NCBI RefSeq assembly: GCF_013318015.2
Contig: NZ_CP115841.1
Span: 2,232,001 to 2,296,000, forward strand
DNA: 64,000 nt
DNA from: Agrobacterium tumefaciens
GTDB lineage: Bacteria; Pseudomonadota; Alphaproteobacteria; Rhizobiales; Rhizobiaceae
Direction of reading: 5' to 3'
Shown here: piece by piece, positions 52,583 to 62,027 of the stretch
Layout: each line of letters begins with the position of its first letter
Position numbering within the stretch: the first letter of the stretch is position 1
Made by a program: the position numbers and the translations under genes
Notes under the pieces: generated by a model
Told to the model about the DNA's origin: nothing
Database searches by the model: none
The model's input: only the letters and a program-made list of their open reading frames with translations

Positions 52583-53512
52583 ATGCAAACAAAACCTTTC
52601 CGAATCGGCACGCGCGGCAGCCCTCTGGCGCTCGCACAGGCTTACGAGACCCGTAACCGGCTGATGTCGGCACACGGTCTGCCGGAAGATATGTTCGAAA
52701 TCGTCGTGCTTTCCACCAAGGGTGACCGGATAACCGACCGCGCTTTGTCGGAGATCGGCGGCAAGGGTCTGTTCACGGAAGAACTGGAGAGCCAACTTCT
52801 TTCCGGCGAGCTCGATATTGCCGTGCATTCCTCCAAGGACATGCCGACCGTTTTGCCGAAGGGCCTTTATCTTTCCGCTTTCCTGCCGCGCGAGGATATG
52901 CGCGACGCCTTCATTGGTCGCACCGCACCAAAGCTTCTGGAACTACCGCAGGGCGCCGTTGTCGGCTCCGCATCCTTGCGCCGCCAAGCGCTGATCCGCC
53001 GCCTGCGTCCCGACCTGAGCGTCATCATCTTTCGCGGACAGGTCGAAACCCGCCTGCGCAAACTGAAGGAAGGCCAGGCGGATGCCACGCTTCTCGCCTT
53101 TGCCGGCCTGAAACGGCTGGGCATGGAGAACGTCCCGACGGACATTCTCGACCCGAAGGATTTTCCACCAGCCCCCGCGCAGGGCGCGATCTGCGTCGAA
53201 AGTCGTATTGGCGACACACGCATGGACGAGTTGCTTTCACCTATCAACGACATACCCACCTACGATGCCGTTACCTGCGAGCGCGCCTTTCTGGCCGCCC
53301 TCGATGGTTCATGTCGCACCCCGATTGCAGGCTTTGCTACCTGCCACGGCGAGGAACTTCATTTCTCCGGCCTGATCCTCACACCGGATGGACAGACGAG
53401 CCACAGCGTCGAGATTTCCGGTGCTCGCAAGGATGCCGAGGACTTGGGTCGCAAGGCCGGTGAAGACGTGCGCGCCAGGGCAGGCAGCAACTTCTTCGAC
53501 GGCTGGAGCTGA
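52583..53512 (+). CDS. hemC: Porphobilinogen deaminase (hydroxymethylbilane synthase)
   Basis: 309 residues. Polymerises four porphobilinogens. [14 protein letters not shown] at the start, [26 protein letters not shown] and the dipyrromethane-cofactor cysteine near 244 in [10 protein letters not shown]. First gene of hemC-hemD-Mic60-hemY. Confidence 0.97.
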   Translation: MQTKPFRIGTRGSPLALAQAYETRNRLMSAHGLPEDMFEIVVLSTKGDRITDRALSEIGGKGLFTEELESQLLSGELDIAVHSSKDMPTVLPKGLYLSAFLPREDMRDAFIGRTAPKLLELPQGAVVGSASLRRQALIRRLRPDLSVIIFRGQVETRLRKLKEGQADATLLAFAGLKRLGMENVPTDILDPKDFPPAPAQGAICVESRIGDTRMDELLSPINDIPTYDAVTCERAFLAALDGSCRTPIAGFATCHGEELHFSGLILTPDGQTSHSVEISGARKDAEDLGRKAGEDVRARAGSNFFDGWS

Positions 53513-53516
53513 GCCG

Positions 53517-54257
53517 ATGCGGATCGTCGTCACCCGGCCGCTTCGTTCGGGCGAAAAGACGGCCGCAAAGCTTGAAGCCCTCGGTCACGAGCCGGTGCTT
53601 CTTCCGCTGTTTCATCCCGTCCACCACGGCGAGCGCGCAATATCAGCGCTATCGGAGCCGCTGTCGGCCATCGCCGTGACCAGCGCCGAGGCCTTGCGGG
53701 CGCTTAGAGATTTCCGCCACCGACTTGCGCCCCATCTTTCGAAACCGCTTTTTGCCGTCGGCGAGGCGACGGCGGAAGCGGCGAGGGAAATCGGCTTCCA
53801 AAACATCCTCACCGGATCTGGCGATGCGGTGGCTCTCGCGGGGCTTGTCTCGGAGCATCGCCCCCTAACGGAGAGCACAGATCCATTGCTCTATCTTGCC
53901 GGCACACCGCGAGGCGACGTGTTCGAGGACGGCATTGCCGCTGCGCGAATTTCCTTCCGGACCGTCGAGTGTTACGAAATGCAGCCGTCAGATCTTTCAG
54001 ACGATATGCTCGAAACAGCGCTTGTGAAGACAGCTGCCGATGTGGTCCTGCTCTATTCGTCGGAAGCCGCACGGGCCTTTTTCCGCCACGCATCGTCGGA
54101 AAAATATGTGGCGGCGCTGACCACCACACAATTCGTCTGCATCAGCCGCAATGTGCTTTCACTGGTTCCGGAAATCTTCCGCGCGAACGCCGCAGCCGCC
54201 GAAGGGGCAAACGAGGCAGCCATGTTTGAACTTCTCCACCGAAAGTCTGGAACCTAA
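53517..54257 (+). CDS. hemD: Uroporphyrinogen-III synthase
   Basis: 246 residues. Cyclises hydroxymethylbilane. The family is weakly conserved; visible landmarks are IVVTRPLRSGEKTAAKLEALGHEPVLLP-type start, AVTSAEALRAL, FAVGEATAEAAREIGF and VLLYSSEAARAF. The ATG at 53517 is 4 bases after the hemC stop, with GGAG upstream; the frame extends into hemC but is not used. Confidence 0.93.
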   Translation: MRIVVTRPLRSGEKTAAKLEALGHEPVLLPLFHPVHHGERAISALSEPLSAIAVTSAEALRALRDFRHRLAPHLSKPLFAVGEATAEAAREIGFQNILTGSGDAVALAGLVSEHRPLTESTDPLLYLAGTPRGDVFEDGIAAARISFRTVECYEMQPSDLSDDMLETALVKTAADVVLLYSSEAARAFFRHASSEKYVAALTTTQFVCISRNVLSLVPEIFRANAAAAEGANEAAMFELLHRKSGT

Positions 54258-54330
54258 TTCAGGCTCGCCTCTTTCCTTTGCCGCCGTCACTGACTAGGTT
54301 TAGACTATTGCAGGCAGAAATGAGGTTGTC

Positions 54331-55776
54331 ATGGTATCGGGAAAGCCGCCACGCCACTCCAAGTCAAACGCCGAACCGGTCACCATCGACCTGGACGCAA
54401 AAGACGTGAAAGCAATTTCCGCCGACGTGGATGCTGCGAAGACTGATGACAAGACCGGCGAGACGACACCGGCAGCAGCTCAGCCAAACGTTCCTCCCAA
54501 GCCAGAAGCAGCCGAAACGTCCAGCCCGGCTCCCGTCTGGGTACAGACGCATAAAACACCCATGGAGCCTGCACCGAACGTTCACAAGGCGGAACCGGCA
54601 ACCGGCAAGCCCCAGGTGGAAAAACCTGCCGACAAACAGCCCGAGACAGCTTCGCCAAAAGCCGAAGCGAAACCGGTGACCAGCGCGACGACTGACGCAA
54701 GCGCTGCTTCCGCTTCCGCGGCGAGCGCGAAGCCTGCGACTTTTGCTTCCACATCGTCGTCCGCAGCATCCGGAAGCGCGACTACTGGTGCAAAGCCATC
54801 GACAGGGAAGCCATCCTCCGGACCGGCCAAGCCATCCACGCCACAGCAATCAGAGCGCAAACAGGCGGCAGCCTCCGGTGTGATCGCGGCGGGTATCGTG
54901 GGTGGCCTCGTGGCGCTCGCAGCTGCTGGCAGCATGCAATATGCCGGCATTCTGCCCTCGTTTAATGTGAGCAAGACCGGAAGCGATGAGATTGCCGCAT
55001 TGAGAACCGAGCTAGGGAGCCTGCGTCAGCAGCTCGCCAATGTTCCCGCGGCAGGAGGGGATACCTCGGCGCTGGAACAGCGCATCGCCGCTCTTGAGGG
55101 CGCAAAGGGCGAAGCCCCGCAGGTGGACGCACTTTCGGAAAAAATAACCGCGCTGGAATCCGCGCTCACGTCAGAGCGTTCCGCGCAGGCCTCGGCAACG
55201 GCGGAGCTGACACGCCGCCTGACTGACGCGGAAACGAAGATCAATGAACCGCGCGACGATATAGAAGTCGCCCGCGCCATTGCGTCGGCTGCACTGAAAG
55301 CCGCGATCGATCGCGGTGGGCCGTTCCTCACTGAACTCGACACATTGTCCAAGGTAACCCCGGACGATCCGGCAATCGCATCCTTGCAGTCTTTCGCCGC
55401 AACCGGCGTGCCGTCGCGCTCGGAGCTGATGCAGAAATTCCCCGACGTTGCGAATGCGATGCTCTCGGCGATCAATCGGCCCGACCCCAATCAGGGCATC
55501 ATGGAACGTCTGACGGAAAGCGCCTTTTCGCTGGTGAAGGTCCGCCCCGTCGGAAACATCGAAGGCGAGACCCCCGACGCCATGATCGCGCGCATGGAAA
55601 ACAAGTTGCGCAACGGAGATCTGCAGGGTGCGGCACTTGAATGGAATGGGCTTCCCGAGGCCGCCAAGACGGCATCCGCCGACTATAAAAAATCTCTGGA
55701 TGCGCGCATCGAGGTCGAAAACCTGGTGGGAGGCACGTTAAACCGCGCCATCACCAGCACCGGCAAGCAGGGGTAA
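54331..55776 (+). CDS. Alphaproteobacterial Mic60/mitofilin-like inner-membrane protein
   Basis: 481 residues. N-terminal cytoplasmic region (1-178) is low-complexity Pro/Ala/Lys/Ser. One transmembrane helix (about 180-205), then a coiled coil (about 222-310; LRTELGSLRQQLANV, LEQRIAALEGAKG), then a helical C-terminal domain (about 320-470) resembling the mitofilin signature region. This layout, in the hemC-hemD-x-hemY position, is what has been described for bacterial relatives of Mic60, the cristae-shaping protein. GAGGTTGTC precedes the ATG. Membrane-shaping activity is inferred from the family, not shown here. Confidence 0.8.
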   Translation: MVSGKPPRHSKSNAEPVTIDLDAKDVKAISADVDAAKTDDKTGETTPAAAQPNVPPKPEAAETSSPAPVWVQTHKTPMEPAPNVHKAEPATGKPQVEKPADKQPETASPKAEAKPVTSATTDASAASASAASAKPATFASTSSSAASGSATTGAKPSTGKPSSGPAKPSTPQQSERKQAAASGVIAAGIVGGLVALAAAGSMQYAGILPSFNVSKTGSDEIAALRTELGSLRQQLANVPAAGGDTSALEQRIAALEGAKGEAPQVDALSEKITALESALTSERSAQASATAELTRRLTDAETKINEPRDDIEVARAIASAALKAAIDRGGPFLTELDTLSKVTPDDPAIASLQSFAATGVPSRSELMQKFPDVANAMLSAINRPDPNQGIMERLTESAFSLVKVRPVGNIEGETPDAMIARMENKLRNGDLQGAALEWNGLPEAAKTASADYKKSLDARIEVENLVGGTLNRAITSTGKQG

Positions 55777-55779
55777 GGC

Positions 55780-57387
55780 ATGACCAGAATTCTGACTTTC
55801 GTCCTCATCGTTCTGGCGCTCGGTTTCGGTTTCTCCTGGCTGGCGGATAGGCCCGGTGTCCTCTCAATCGTCTGGCAGGGCCAGCTGATCGAAATGAGCC
55901 TGATGGTCGCCGCCTCCATCGTTGCTGCATTGGTTGCGGCCGTCATGCTGGTCTGGTGGGTCGTCAATGCCATATGGACATCGCCGAACGCGGCACGACG
56001 CTATTTTCGCGCCCGCAAGCGCGACCGTGGTTATCAGGCGCTCTCCACCGGCCTCATCGCCGCCGGCGCCGGCAACGCCATTCTGGCCCGCAAGATGACG
56101 GCCCGCACGCAGGGGCTTCTCAGCGCTGATCAGGAGCCGCTGATCCACCTGCTTGATGCGCAGGCCGACCTCATCGAAGGCAAATATGACGAGGCGCGGC
56201 GCAAATTCGAGGCGATGGCCCGCGATCCTGAAACCCGCGAACTTGGCCTTCGCGGCCTTTACATCGAGGCGCGCCGACAGGGAGCCCATGAAGCAGCCCA
56301 GCAATATGCCGAGGACGCAGCCGAAAAAGCCCCCTACCTGCCCTGGGCAGCACAGGCGACGCTGGAAACCCGCTGCCGCAACGGCGAGTGGGATGACGCG
56401 ATCCGCCTGCTCGACCAGCAAAAAGCAGCAGGCGTCATCCAACGCGGCGAGGCTGAGCGGCTGAAAGCTGTGCTTCTTACCGCAAAGGCCGGTGAAAAAC
56501 TGGAGAGCGACCCGGTGGGTGCGCGCGAAGACGCAAAACAAGCCCTCAAGCTTGCAAAAAGCCTTGTGCCCGCAGCATTGATCGCAGCAAAATCCTATCT
56601 GCGCGAAGACAATCTGCGCAAGGCCGCAGCGGTTCTGGAACCGGTATGGAAGAACGATCCCCACTCGCAGATCGCCGATCTCTATGTTCGGGCGCGCAGC
56701 GGCGATACGGCCATTGATCGCCTTAAACGTGCCGAACGGCTTGAGAGCCTGAAACCCAACAACATCGAATCCCTGTTTGCCGTGGCGCAGGCAGCTCTCG
56801 ACGCCAAGGAATTTGCCAAGGCGCGTGCCAAAGCGGAAGCCGCCGCCCGGATCGAGCCGCGCGAAAGCATCTTCCTGCTGATGGCCGACATCGAGGAAGC
56901 CGAAACCGGCGATCAGGGGCGGGTGCGTTACTGGATGGCGCAGGCGCTGCGCGCACCGCGTGATCCCGTCTGGGTGGCAGATGGTGTCACTTCGGAAAAA
57001 TGGCTTCCGGTTTCGCCCGTGACAGGCCGTCTCGATGCCTTCGAGTGGAAGGCGCCTTTTGGCCAGCTTGAAGGACCTGTCGAAGACCTGACGATCGAAA
57101 ATGCGATTGCAGCAGCACCGGCAAGGACCGAACAGGCTCCGACCCCGATCGTTGTTGAAGTGGCACCTCAGCCCATTGTTGTGACGAAACCCGCACCCAT
57201 CGAGGTCAAGCCGGACGTATCTGCCCCGAAGGAGAAAAAGCCGGCAACAAATGAAGTTCCGGTGGAAGCCAGGCCAGCGGATGCGAAGACAGAACCGGTG
57301 CCATTTTTCGGTGGTGCACCGGATGATCCCGGCGTCAAGAAACCCGGCGTGGATGCCGAACCCAAAACCCGGCTAAAACTCTTCTGA
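55780..57387 (+). CDS. hemY: HemY-type inner-membrane TPR protein
   Basis: 535 residues. Two N-terminal transmembrane helices (about 5-24 and 38-65; DUF/HemY_N), followed by TPR-like helical repeats (about 100-390; AILARKMTARTQGLL, LRGLYIEARRQGAHEAA, ALIAAKSYLREDNLRKA). The C-terminal ~110 residues are Pro/Glu/Lys-rich. This is the proteobacterial HemY of the hem operon, not protoporphyrinogen oxidase of Gram-positives; its exact job in tetrapyrrole metabolism is unknown. It begins 3 bases after the Mic60-like gene. Confidence 0.92.
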   Translation: MTRILTFVLIVLALGFGFSWLADRPGVLSIVWQGQLIEMSLMVAASIVAALVAAVMLVWWVVNAIWTSPNAARRYFRARKRDRGYQALSTGLIAAGAGNAILARKMTARTQGLLSADQEPLIHLLDAQADLIEGKYDEARRKFEAMARDPETRELGLRGLYIEARRQGAHEAAQQYAEDAAEKAPYLPWAAQATLETRCRNGEWDDAIRLLDQQKAAGVIQRGEAERLKAVLLTAKAGEKLESDPVGAREDAKQALKLAKSLVPAALIAAKSYLREDNLRKAAAVLEPVWKNDPHSQIADLYVRARSGDTAIDRLKRAERLESLKPNNIESLFAVAQAALDAKEFAKARAKAEAAARIEPRESIFLLMADIEEAETGDQGRVRYWMAQALRAPRDPVWVADGVTSEKWLPVSPVTGRLDAFEWKAPFGQLEGPVEDLTIENAIAAAPARTEQAPTPIVVEVAPQPIVVTKPAPIEVKPDVSAPKEKKPATNEVPVEARPADAKTEPVPFFGGAPDDPGVKKPGVDAEPKTRLKLF

Positions 57388-57397
57388 CAGGCTATCG

Positions 57398-57886
57398 ATG
57401 TTCAACCAGATCCAGTCGTTTATTCAAAACCTCGTTGGCCAGCATGCGGATGAATTCAGCCCCGATGATCTGAGGGTCGCGGTGGCCGCCCTCTGTTTTC
57501 AGGTGATGGAAGCGGACGGCACCGTCTCCAAAAGCGAACGTGATCGCCTTCGTGAGATCCTCCACGACTATTATCATCTCGATGCCGGCAAGCTGGACGC
57601 GCTTCTTGCCGCCGGCCAGGAGGCCGGCAAGGAAGCCGTAGACTATTACCGATTCACCACCGATATCCGCCGCCATCTCGATGAAGAGCAGCGCGTGGAG
57701 CTTGTTGGCATCCTCTGGGATATTGTTTACGCTGACGGCGAACGAAGCGAGATGGAAGATCATGTGATCTGGCGCGTGGCCGATCTACTCGGTGTTTCCG
57801 TGCGCGACAGGGTTCTGCAACGTCAGCAGGCCGCCACCAGGTCCGGACCCGCTGAAGAAAGCGAAAACGAAGACGATGCTGTTTGA
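57398..57886 (+). CDS. TerB-family tellurite-resistance-like protein
   Basis: 162 residues, all-helical. The TerB/DjlA-type acidic metal-binding patterns MEADGTVSKSERDRLREIL and YADGERSEMEDHVIWRVADLLGV are present twice, one in each half. No other ter gene is nearby, so a tellurite role is doubtful; such single TerB proteins are common in Rhizobiales. It is 10 bases after hemY and its end overlaps the next start by 11 bases. Confidence 0.88.
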   Translation: MFNQIQSFIQNLVGQHADEFSPDDLRVAVAALCFQVMEADGTVSKSERDRLREILHDYYHLDAGKLDALLAAGQEAGKEAVDYYRFTTDIRRHLDEEQRVELVGILWDIVYADGERSEMEDHVIWRVADLLGVSVRDRVLQRQQAATRSGPAEESENEDDAV

Positions 57887-58607
57887 CCCCTCCAGGCAAC
57901 AGAGAAAACAACCTTCGCTGCTCGTCATCCTGCATCAGGAACGTTCCACGCCCGGCCGCGTCGGCCAGATGCTGGTGGAAAAAGGCTATCGGCTAGATAT
58001 AAGGCGCCCCGCGCTTGGAGACGATCTGCCGCAAACGCTGGAGAAACATGCGGGCGCCATTATCTTCGGCGGCCCGATGAGCGCCAACGACCCGCATGAC
58101 TATATCAAAGCCGAAATTGACTGGCTGAAAGTGCCGCTGAAGGAAAACAAACCCTTTCTCGGTATCTGCCTCGGCGCACAAATGCTGTCCAAACATCTGG
58201 GTGGTAAGGTAGAGGCCGACCGTGAAGGCAAGGTGGAAATCGGCTGGTATCCGCTTCATGCGACCGAACACGGGCGATTGCTGATGCCGCATTGGCCGAA
58301 GATGGTCTATCATTTCCACCGCGAAGGGTTCGATTTGCCGCGGGGAGCGGAGCTTCTGGCATCGGGCGAAACCTATCCCAACCAGGCTTACCGATACGGA
58401 AAAAACGCCTGGGGCCTTCAGTTTCACGCAGAACTGACCCGCGCGATGATGCACAGCTGGGTGGTGCGTGGCGCACAGCGTTTCGGCATGCCCAATGCGC
58501 AGGTCGGCAGCCAGCATCTGGAGGGGCGCATGTTGTTCGACACACCGCTCCGGTCCTGGCTTGGCAATTTCCTTGATCTGGTTTTCGAAGGCAAACCGCA
58601 GCGCTGA
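57876..58607 (+). CDS. Class-I glutamine amidotransferase-like protein
   Basis: 243 residues. Catalytic triad visible: Cys98 in FLGICLGAQ, and His184 and Glu186 in GLQFHAEL. The oxyanion strand is IIFGGPMSAND. It resembles stand-alone GMP-synthase-like glutaminases (YfeJ/GuaA-N type) of unknown acceptor. The ATG at 57876 lies within the last codons of the terB-like gene; an upstream extension to 57792 inside that gene is rejected. Confidence 0.88.
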   Translation: MLFDPSRQQRKQPSLLVILHQERSTPGRVGQMLVEKGYRLDIRRPALGDDLPQTLEKHAGAIIFGGPMSANDPHDYIKAEIDWLKVPLKENKPFLGICLGAQMLSKHLGGKVEADREGKVEIGWYPLHATEHGRLLMPHWPKMVYHFHREGFDLPRGAELLASGETYPNQAYRYGKNAWGLQFHAELTRAMMHSWVVRGAQRFGMPNAQVGSQHLEGRMLFDTPLRSWLGNFLDLVFEGKPQR

Positions 58608-58619
58608 GGCGCGTCAGCG

Positions 58620-59852
58620 TCAGCGTGGTGCGTCGAGATTATCGATCCTGCGCAGCTTCGAAAAGCCGAGTGCCCAGATGACCGCAACCGCAAGCGTGCC
58701 CGCCCCGCCGATGACGACGGCTGGCACGGCCCCGACGACATGGGCCATGGTGCCGGCGCGGAACTCGCCCAGCTCGTTGGACGCCCCGACAAACACCATG
58801 TTCACCGCATTCACGCGCCCGCGCACCTCATCCGGCGTCCAGAGCGCAATCAACGTTTCCCGCACATAAACCGACACCATGTCCGATGCGCCCATGACTA
58901 CCAAAGCGGCAATGGACACCCATGCGGTTTGAGAAAGTCCGAACACCACGGTGGAAATGCCGAAAAACCCGACACCGACGAACATCAGCAGGCCGGCATG
59001 GTGGCGGATGGGCCTGAACGCCAGAATGACCGCGACGGTTATGGCGCCGATACCGGGTGCCGCGCGCAGAAGCCCAAGCCCCCAAGGCCCGAGTGTCAGC
59101 ACTTCCTTGGCGAAAATCGGCATCAGGGCGACAGCGCCGCCGAGCAACACGGCAAAAAGATCGAGCGAGATGGCGCCGAGAACCACTTTTTCCTGCGAGA
59201 TGAATTTGAACCCGGCCAGCATTGTCTCGAGGCTGATCGCTTTCGCCGGACCCCGTTGCTCCGGTTTGCGGATCGTCACCGCCAGCATAGCGGACACGAT
59301 GAACAGCACGAGCGCCACGCTATAGGCCACGGAAGCGCCGAGACCATAAAGCAGGCCACCGGCGACAGGGCCAAGAATGGACGCCATCTGCCATGAAGAG
59401 GAGTTCCAGGCGATAGCGTTCGGCAAATCCTCGACAGGCACAAGATTGGGAGCCAGCGATTGCACCGCCGGCCCCATGAAAGCCCGCTCTATGCCGAACA
59501 CGACGAGAATGGCAAAGACCGGCCAGGGAGAAAAGCTGTGTGCCAGCGTCAGGCCAAGCAGAGCCGCCGCGCAACCGGCCGCGATCAGAAGGCATACGGC
59601 CATAATGCGCCGGCGATTGTGCCTGTCCGCCACCGTTCCAGTGACAAGGATCAAAAGCAGCGATGGCAGAAACTGGAAAAGACCGATCAAGCCGAGATAA
59701 AAGGCATTGCCGGTGACCTCATACATCTGCCAGCCCACGGAAACGCTGACGATCTGGATTGCGAAGGCCGAAAAAAACCGGGCGCTGAAAAAACGGCGAT
59801 AGGAACTATGCCGGAATGCACCGAAGCGGTTTTCGGCAGAAGGCAGGGACAT
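58620..59852 (-). CDS. MFS transporter (enterobactin-exporter EntS-like)
   Basis: About 410 residues with twelve predicted helices. The DRHNRRRIMA loop between helices 2 and 3, GIERAFMGPAVQSLAPNLV and WNSSSWQMASILGPVAGG match the MFS_3/EntS group of drug or siderophore exporters. The substrate is unknown. The ATG at 59852 starts MSLPSAENRFGAFRH; the frame is open 18 codons further to 59906 and the ribosome-binding site is weak at either. It converges on the amidotransferase gene. Confidence 0.88.
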   Translation of the reverse strand: MSLPSAENRFGAFRHSSYRRFFSARFFSAFAIQIVSVSVGWQMYEVTGNAFYLGLIGLFQFLPSLLLILVTGTVADRHNRRRIMAVCLLIAAGCAAALLGLTLAHSFSPWPVFAILVVFGIERAFMGPAVQSLAPNLVPVEDLPNAIAWNSSSWQMASILGPVAGGLLYGLGASVAYSVALVLFIVSAMLAVTIRKPEQRGPAKAISLETMLAGFKFISQEKVVLGAISLDLFAVLLGGAVALMPIFAKEVLTLGPWGLGLLRAAPGIGAITVAVILAFRPIRHHAGLLMFVGVGFFGISTVVFGLSQTAWVSIAALVVMGASDMVSVYVRETLIALWTPDEVRGRVNAVNMVFVGASNELGEFRAGTMAHVVGAVPAVVIGGAGTLAVAVIWALGFSKLRRIDNLDAPR

Positions 59853-59989
59853 CGGCTGGGTGCTCTCGAGACAATATGAGAAGTCTGCAATAGAGCGATA
59901 CGACAAGAATCGCCAGCCCTATAGGCGCAACACTTGCCGGTTCACGAGCGAATGTCTAAATGTCTTGCAATCAAGATACGGAGATATTG

Positions 59990-60280
59990 ATGCTTGCCCT
60001 GTTTCAGACCATCGATCTGGCTTTGAACCTCTATACGTGGGTGCTGATCGCCAGCGCCATTTTTTCCTGGCTTTACGCCTTCAACGTCATCAACTCCCGC
60101 AACCAGTTCGTGAATGCCATCGGCAGCTTTCTGGTCAACGTCACCGAGCCGGTTCTGCGCCCAATCCGTAGCATTCTGCCTAATCTCGGCGGCATCGATA
60201 TTTCGCCGATCATCCTGCTGCTGATCATCTTCTTCATCCGCTCCTTCATGTGGAATACGCTCTATCCCATGGTCGCTTGA
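59990..60280 (+). CDS. YggT-family membrane protein
   Basis: 96 residues, two hydrophobic helices (about 8-30 and 68-90) linked by the family signature [28 protein letters not shown]. YggT (Ycf19-like) proteins are linked to cell division or stress but lack a fixed function. The ATG at 59990 has ACGGAG upstream; a start 10 codons earlier is less likely. It is coupled to the DUF167 gene that follows, a common pair in proteobacteria. Confidence 0.92.
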   Translation: MLALFQTIDLALNLYTWVLIASAIFSWLYAFNVINSRNQFVNAIGSFLVNVTEPVLRPIRSILPNLGGIDISPIILLLIIFFIRSFMWNTLYPMVA

Positions 60281-60588
60281 GCGACCTCTGGCAAAGACAC
60301 GGCGATCACATACGCCTGTCCGTTCGCCTCACCCCGAACGGGGGACGCGATGCCATTGACGGCGTGGAGCAGGATGCTGCCGGAAATGCCCATCTAAAGG
60401 CCCGCGTCAGCGCAGTGCCTGAAGGCGGCAAGGCGAACAAGGCCCTGGTCATTTTGCTGGCGAAAAAACTCGGACTGCCCCAATCGTCCATCACCTTCAT
60501 TTCAGGTGAAACAGCGCGTAAAAAAATCCTCCGGATCGATACCGACCCGGAGGATTTCGAAAAGCTTTTTAGAAAGCTGGGAGTCTAA
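60277..60588 (+). CDS. DUF167/YggU-family protein
   Basis: About 103 residues. Small alpha/beta protein with [19 protein letters not shown] at the start and the conserved [29 protein letters not shown] block. Function unknown. The likely start is TTG at 60277, overlapping the YggT stop as TTGA; a GTG at 60250 would add 9 residues inside YggT. Confidence 0.85.
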   Translation: MSDLWQRHGDHIRLSVRLTPNGGRDAIDGVEQDAAGNAHLKARVSAVPEGGKANKALVILLAKKLGLPQSSITFISGETARKKILRIDTDPEDFEKLFRKLGV

Positions 60589-60602
60589 AGCAACGGCTGA
60601 AA

Positions 60603-61136
60603 TCAGCCCTGCGTCTTGTAGCGCTCGATGGCTTCGACGATCAGCTTCTTGGCAACGTCGACATCCTGCCAACCGCCCATCTTCACCCACTTGCCGGGCT
60701 CCAGATCCTTGTAGTGCTCGAAGAAGTGCTCGATCTGCTTCAGCGTGATTTCCGGCAGGTCGGTGTAGTTGTGGACCTTGTCGTAACGGCGCGTCAGCTT
60801 CGGAACCGGAACGGCGAGGATCTTCTCGTCCTTGCCGCCGTCGTCTTCCATGATCATGACGCCGATGGGGCGCACATTGATCACGCAGCCGGGAACCAGC
60901 GGGCGGGTATTGCAGATAAGAACGTCGATCGGGTCGCCATCGTCGGAAAGCGTGTGCGGCACGAAGCCATAGTTACCCGGATAGGTCATCGGCGTGTAGA
61001 GGAAGCGATCGACGATCAGCGCACCGGCGTCCTTGTCCATCTCGTACTTGATCGGCTGGCCGCCAACCGGCACCTCGACAATAACATTCACGTCTTCCGG
61101 CGGATTCTTGCCAATGGAAATTGCATCGATACGCAT
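60603..61136 (-). CDS. ppa: Inorganic pyrophosphatase
   Basis: 177 residues, hexameric family I type. Substrate and Mg2+ ligands in [45 protein letters not shown], and DKVHNYTDL later. It drives biosynthesis by removing pyrophosphate. GAGGGAAG lies before the ATG. It converges on the DUF167 gene with 14 bases between. Confidence 0.97.
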   Translation of the reverse strand: MRIDAISIGKNPPEDVNVIVEVPVGGQPIKYEMDKDAGALIVDRFLYTPMTYPGNYGFVPHTLSDDGDPIDVLICNTRPLVPGCVINVRPIGVMIMEDDGGKDEKILAVPVPKLTRRYDKVHNYTDLPEITLKQIEHFFEHYKDLEPGKWVKMGGWQDVDVAKKLIVEAIERYKTQG

Positions 61137-61305
61137 TCGCTTCCCTCATTCGACGGGGTTGGATTTGGTTTTCGATACTGGGAAAGTCGCCGTATTGCAA
61201 CATGGCTTTAGGCGGATAAGGCAGAATGCCGAATTTGAGGGCATCGGGATTGCGAATGGCCGACCGGAAAAAATGAAACCGGCGTGAAATCACCCGGCTG
61301 CGTAC

Positions 61306-61812
61306 TTAGTTCCAGACGAAACCGATCTTGCGCAGCGACCTGCCGCCGAAATCTTCCATGCCCTCGGCGATGTCCCGGCCGCCATGGGAACGGAAAAACC
61401 GATTGGCGACCTCGCTATCTTCGAGGCACCAGACCACAACACCGTTGCAGCCGAGCGAGGTCAGCAGCCGGCGAGCTTCCGTGAACAGCAGCGAGCCAAG
61501 CCCGATGCCCTGATATTCCGGCCGCAGATAAAGCTCGTAGATCTCGCCGTCATGCGGCAGCCCACGCGCACGGCTTAAGCCCAGCGTGGCATATCCGGCA
61601 ACCACGCCCTTCACTTCCACCACCAGCATGGTTGCGGAACCCCGGGTCGCCTTCTTCCACCAGATTTCGCCGCGGCGCTCCAGCATCTGCGTCAGCGGTC
61701 GGTGCGGGATCAGCCCGGCATAGGCCTGTTGCCATGACAGACGGTGCGCTTCGGCTATTGCGCGCGCATCTTGCGGTTCGGCTCGGCGAACATCTATGGA
61801 TAACGTTTTCAT
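61306..61812 (-). CDS. GNAT-family N-acetyltransferase
   Basis: 168 residues. Acetyl-CoA binding motif A is EIYELYLRPEYQGIGLGSLLF (R-x2-G-x-G near 104-116), with strand segments MLVVEVKGVVAGYATLG before it and SLGCNGVVVWCLEDSEVANRFFRSHGG after. It resembles RimI-like or small-molecule acetyltransferases; the substrate is unknown. A CtrA-type site lies 98-113 bases upstream. Confidence 0.87.
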   Translation of the reverse strand: MKTLSIDVRRAEPQDARAIAEAHRLSWQQAYAGLIPHRPLTQMLERRGEIWWKKATRGSATMLVVEVKGVVAGYATLGLSRARGLPHDGEIYELYLRPEYQGIGLGSLLFTEARRLLTSLGCNGVVVWCLEDSEVANRFFRSHGGRDIAEGMEDFGGRSLRKIGFVWN

Positions 61813-61909
61813 AACGCGATTCTGGCCCCGACCATGAAAACTTGCCAGCCATAAAGGTTAACGACAGCAAGCTTACCCACAGCCTATTCATGTGGACGAC
61901 CGAGAAAAA

Positions 61910-61925
61910 TTAACGCATCCTTAAC
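61910..61925. promoter_or_regulatory. CtrA-type binding site
   Basis: TTAACGCATCCTTAAC fits the alphaproteobacterial cell-cycle regulator CtrA consensus TTAA-N7-TTAAC exactly. It lies in the intergenic region upstream of the GNAT gene and downstream of typA. Confidence 0.5.
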
Positions 61926-61973
61926 CTTTGACACAAGGGTCTTTCGACTCATGCACAAATAAAACATGCGCAT

Positions 61974-62003
61974 AAAAAAACCCGGCTCGCGGCCGGGTTT
62001 TTT
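61974..62003 (-). terminator. Bidirectional-looking terminator after typA
   Basis: CCCGGC (61981-61986) pairs with GCCGGG (61992-61997), flanked by an A-run before and a T-run after, so a U-tract follows the stem in both directions. It lies 25 bases past the typA stop. Confidence 0.88.
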
Positions 62004-62027
62004 CAAATTCTTGACGGGAAGCCGCAA

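Noticed and set aside
57398..57886. Tellurite-resistance operon
   Set aside because: Only one terB-like gene is present, without terC, terD or terZ relatives; it belongs to the hem operon context.
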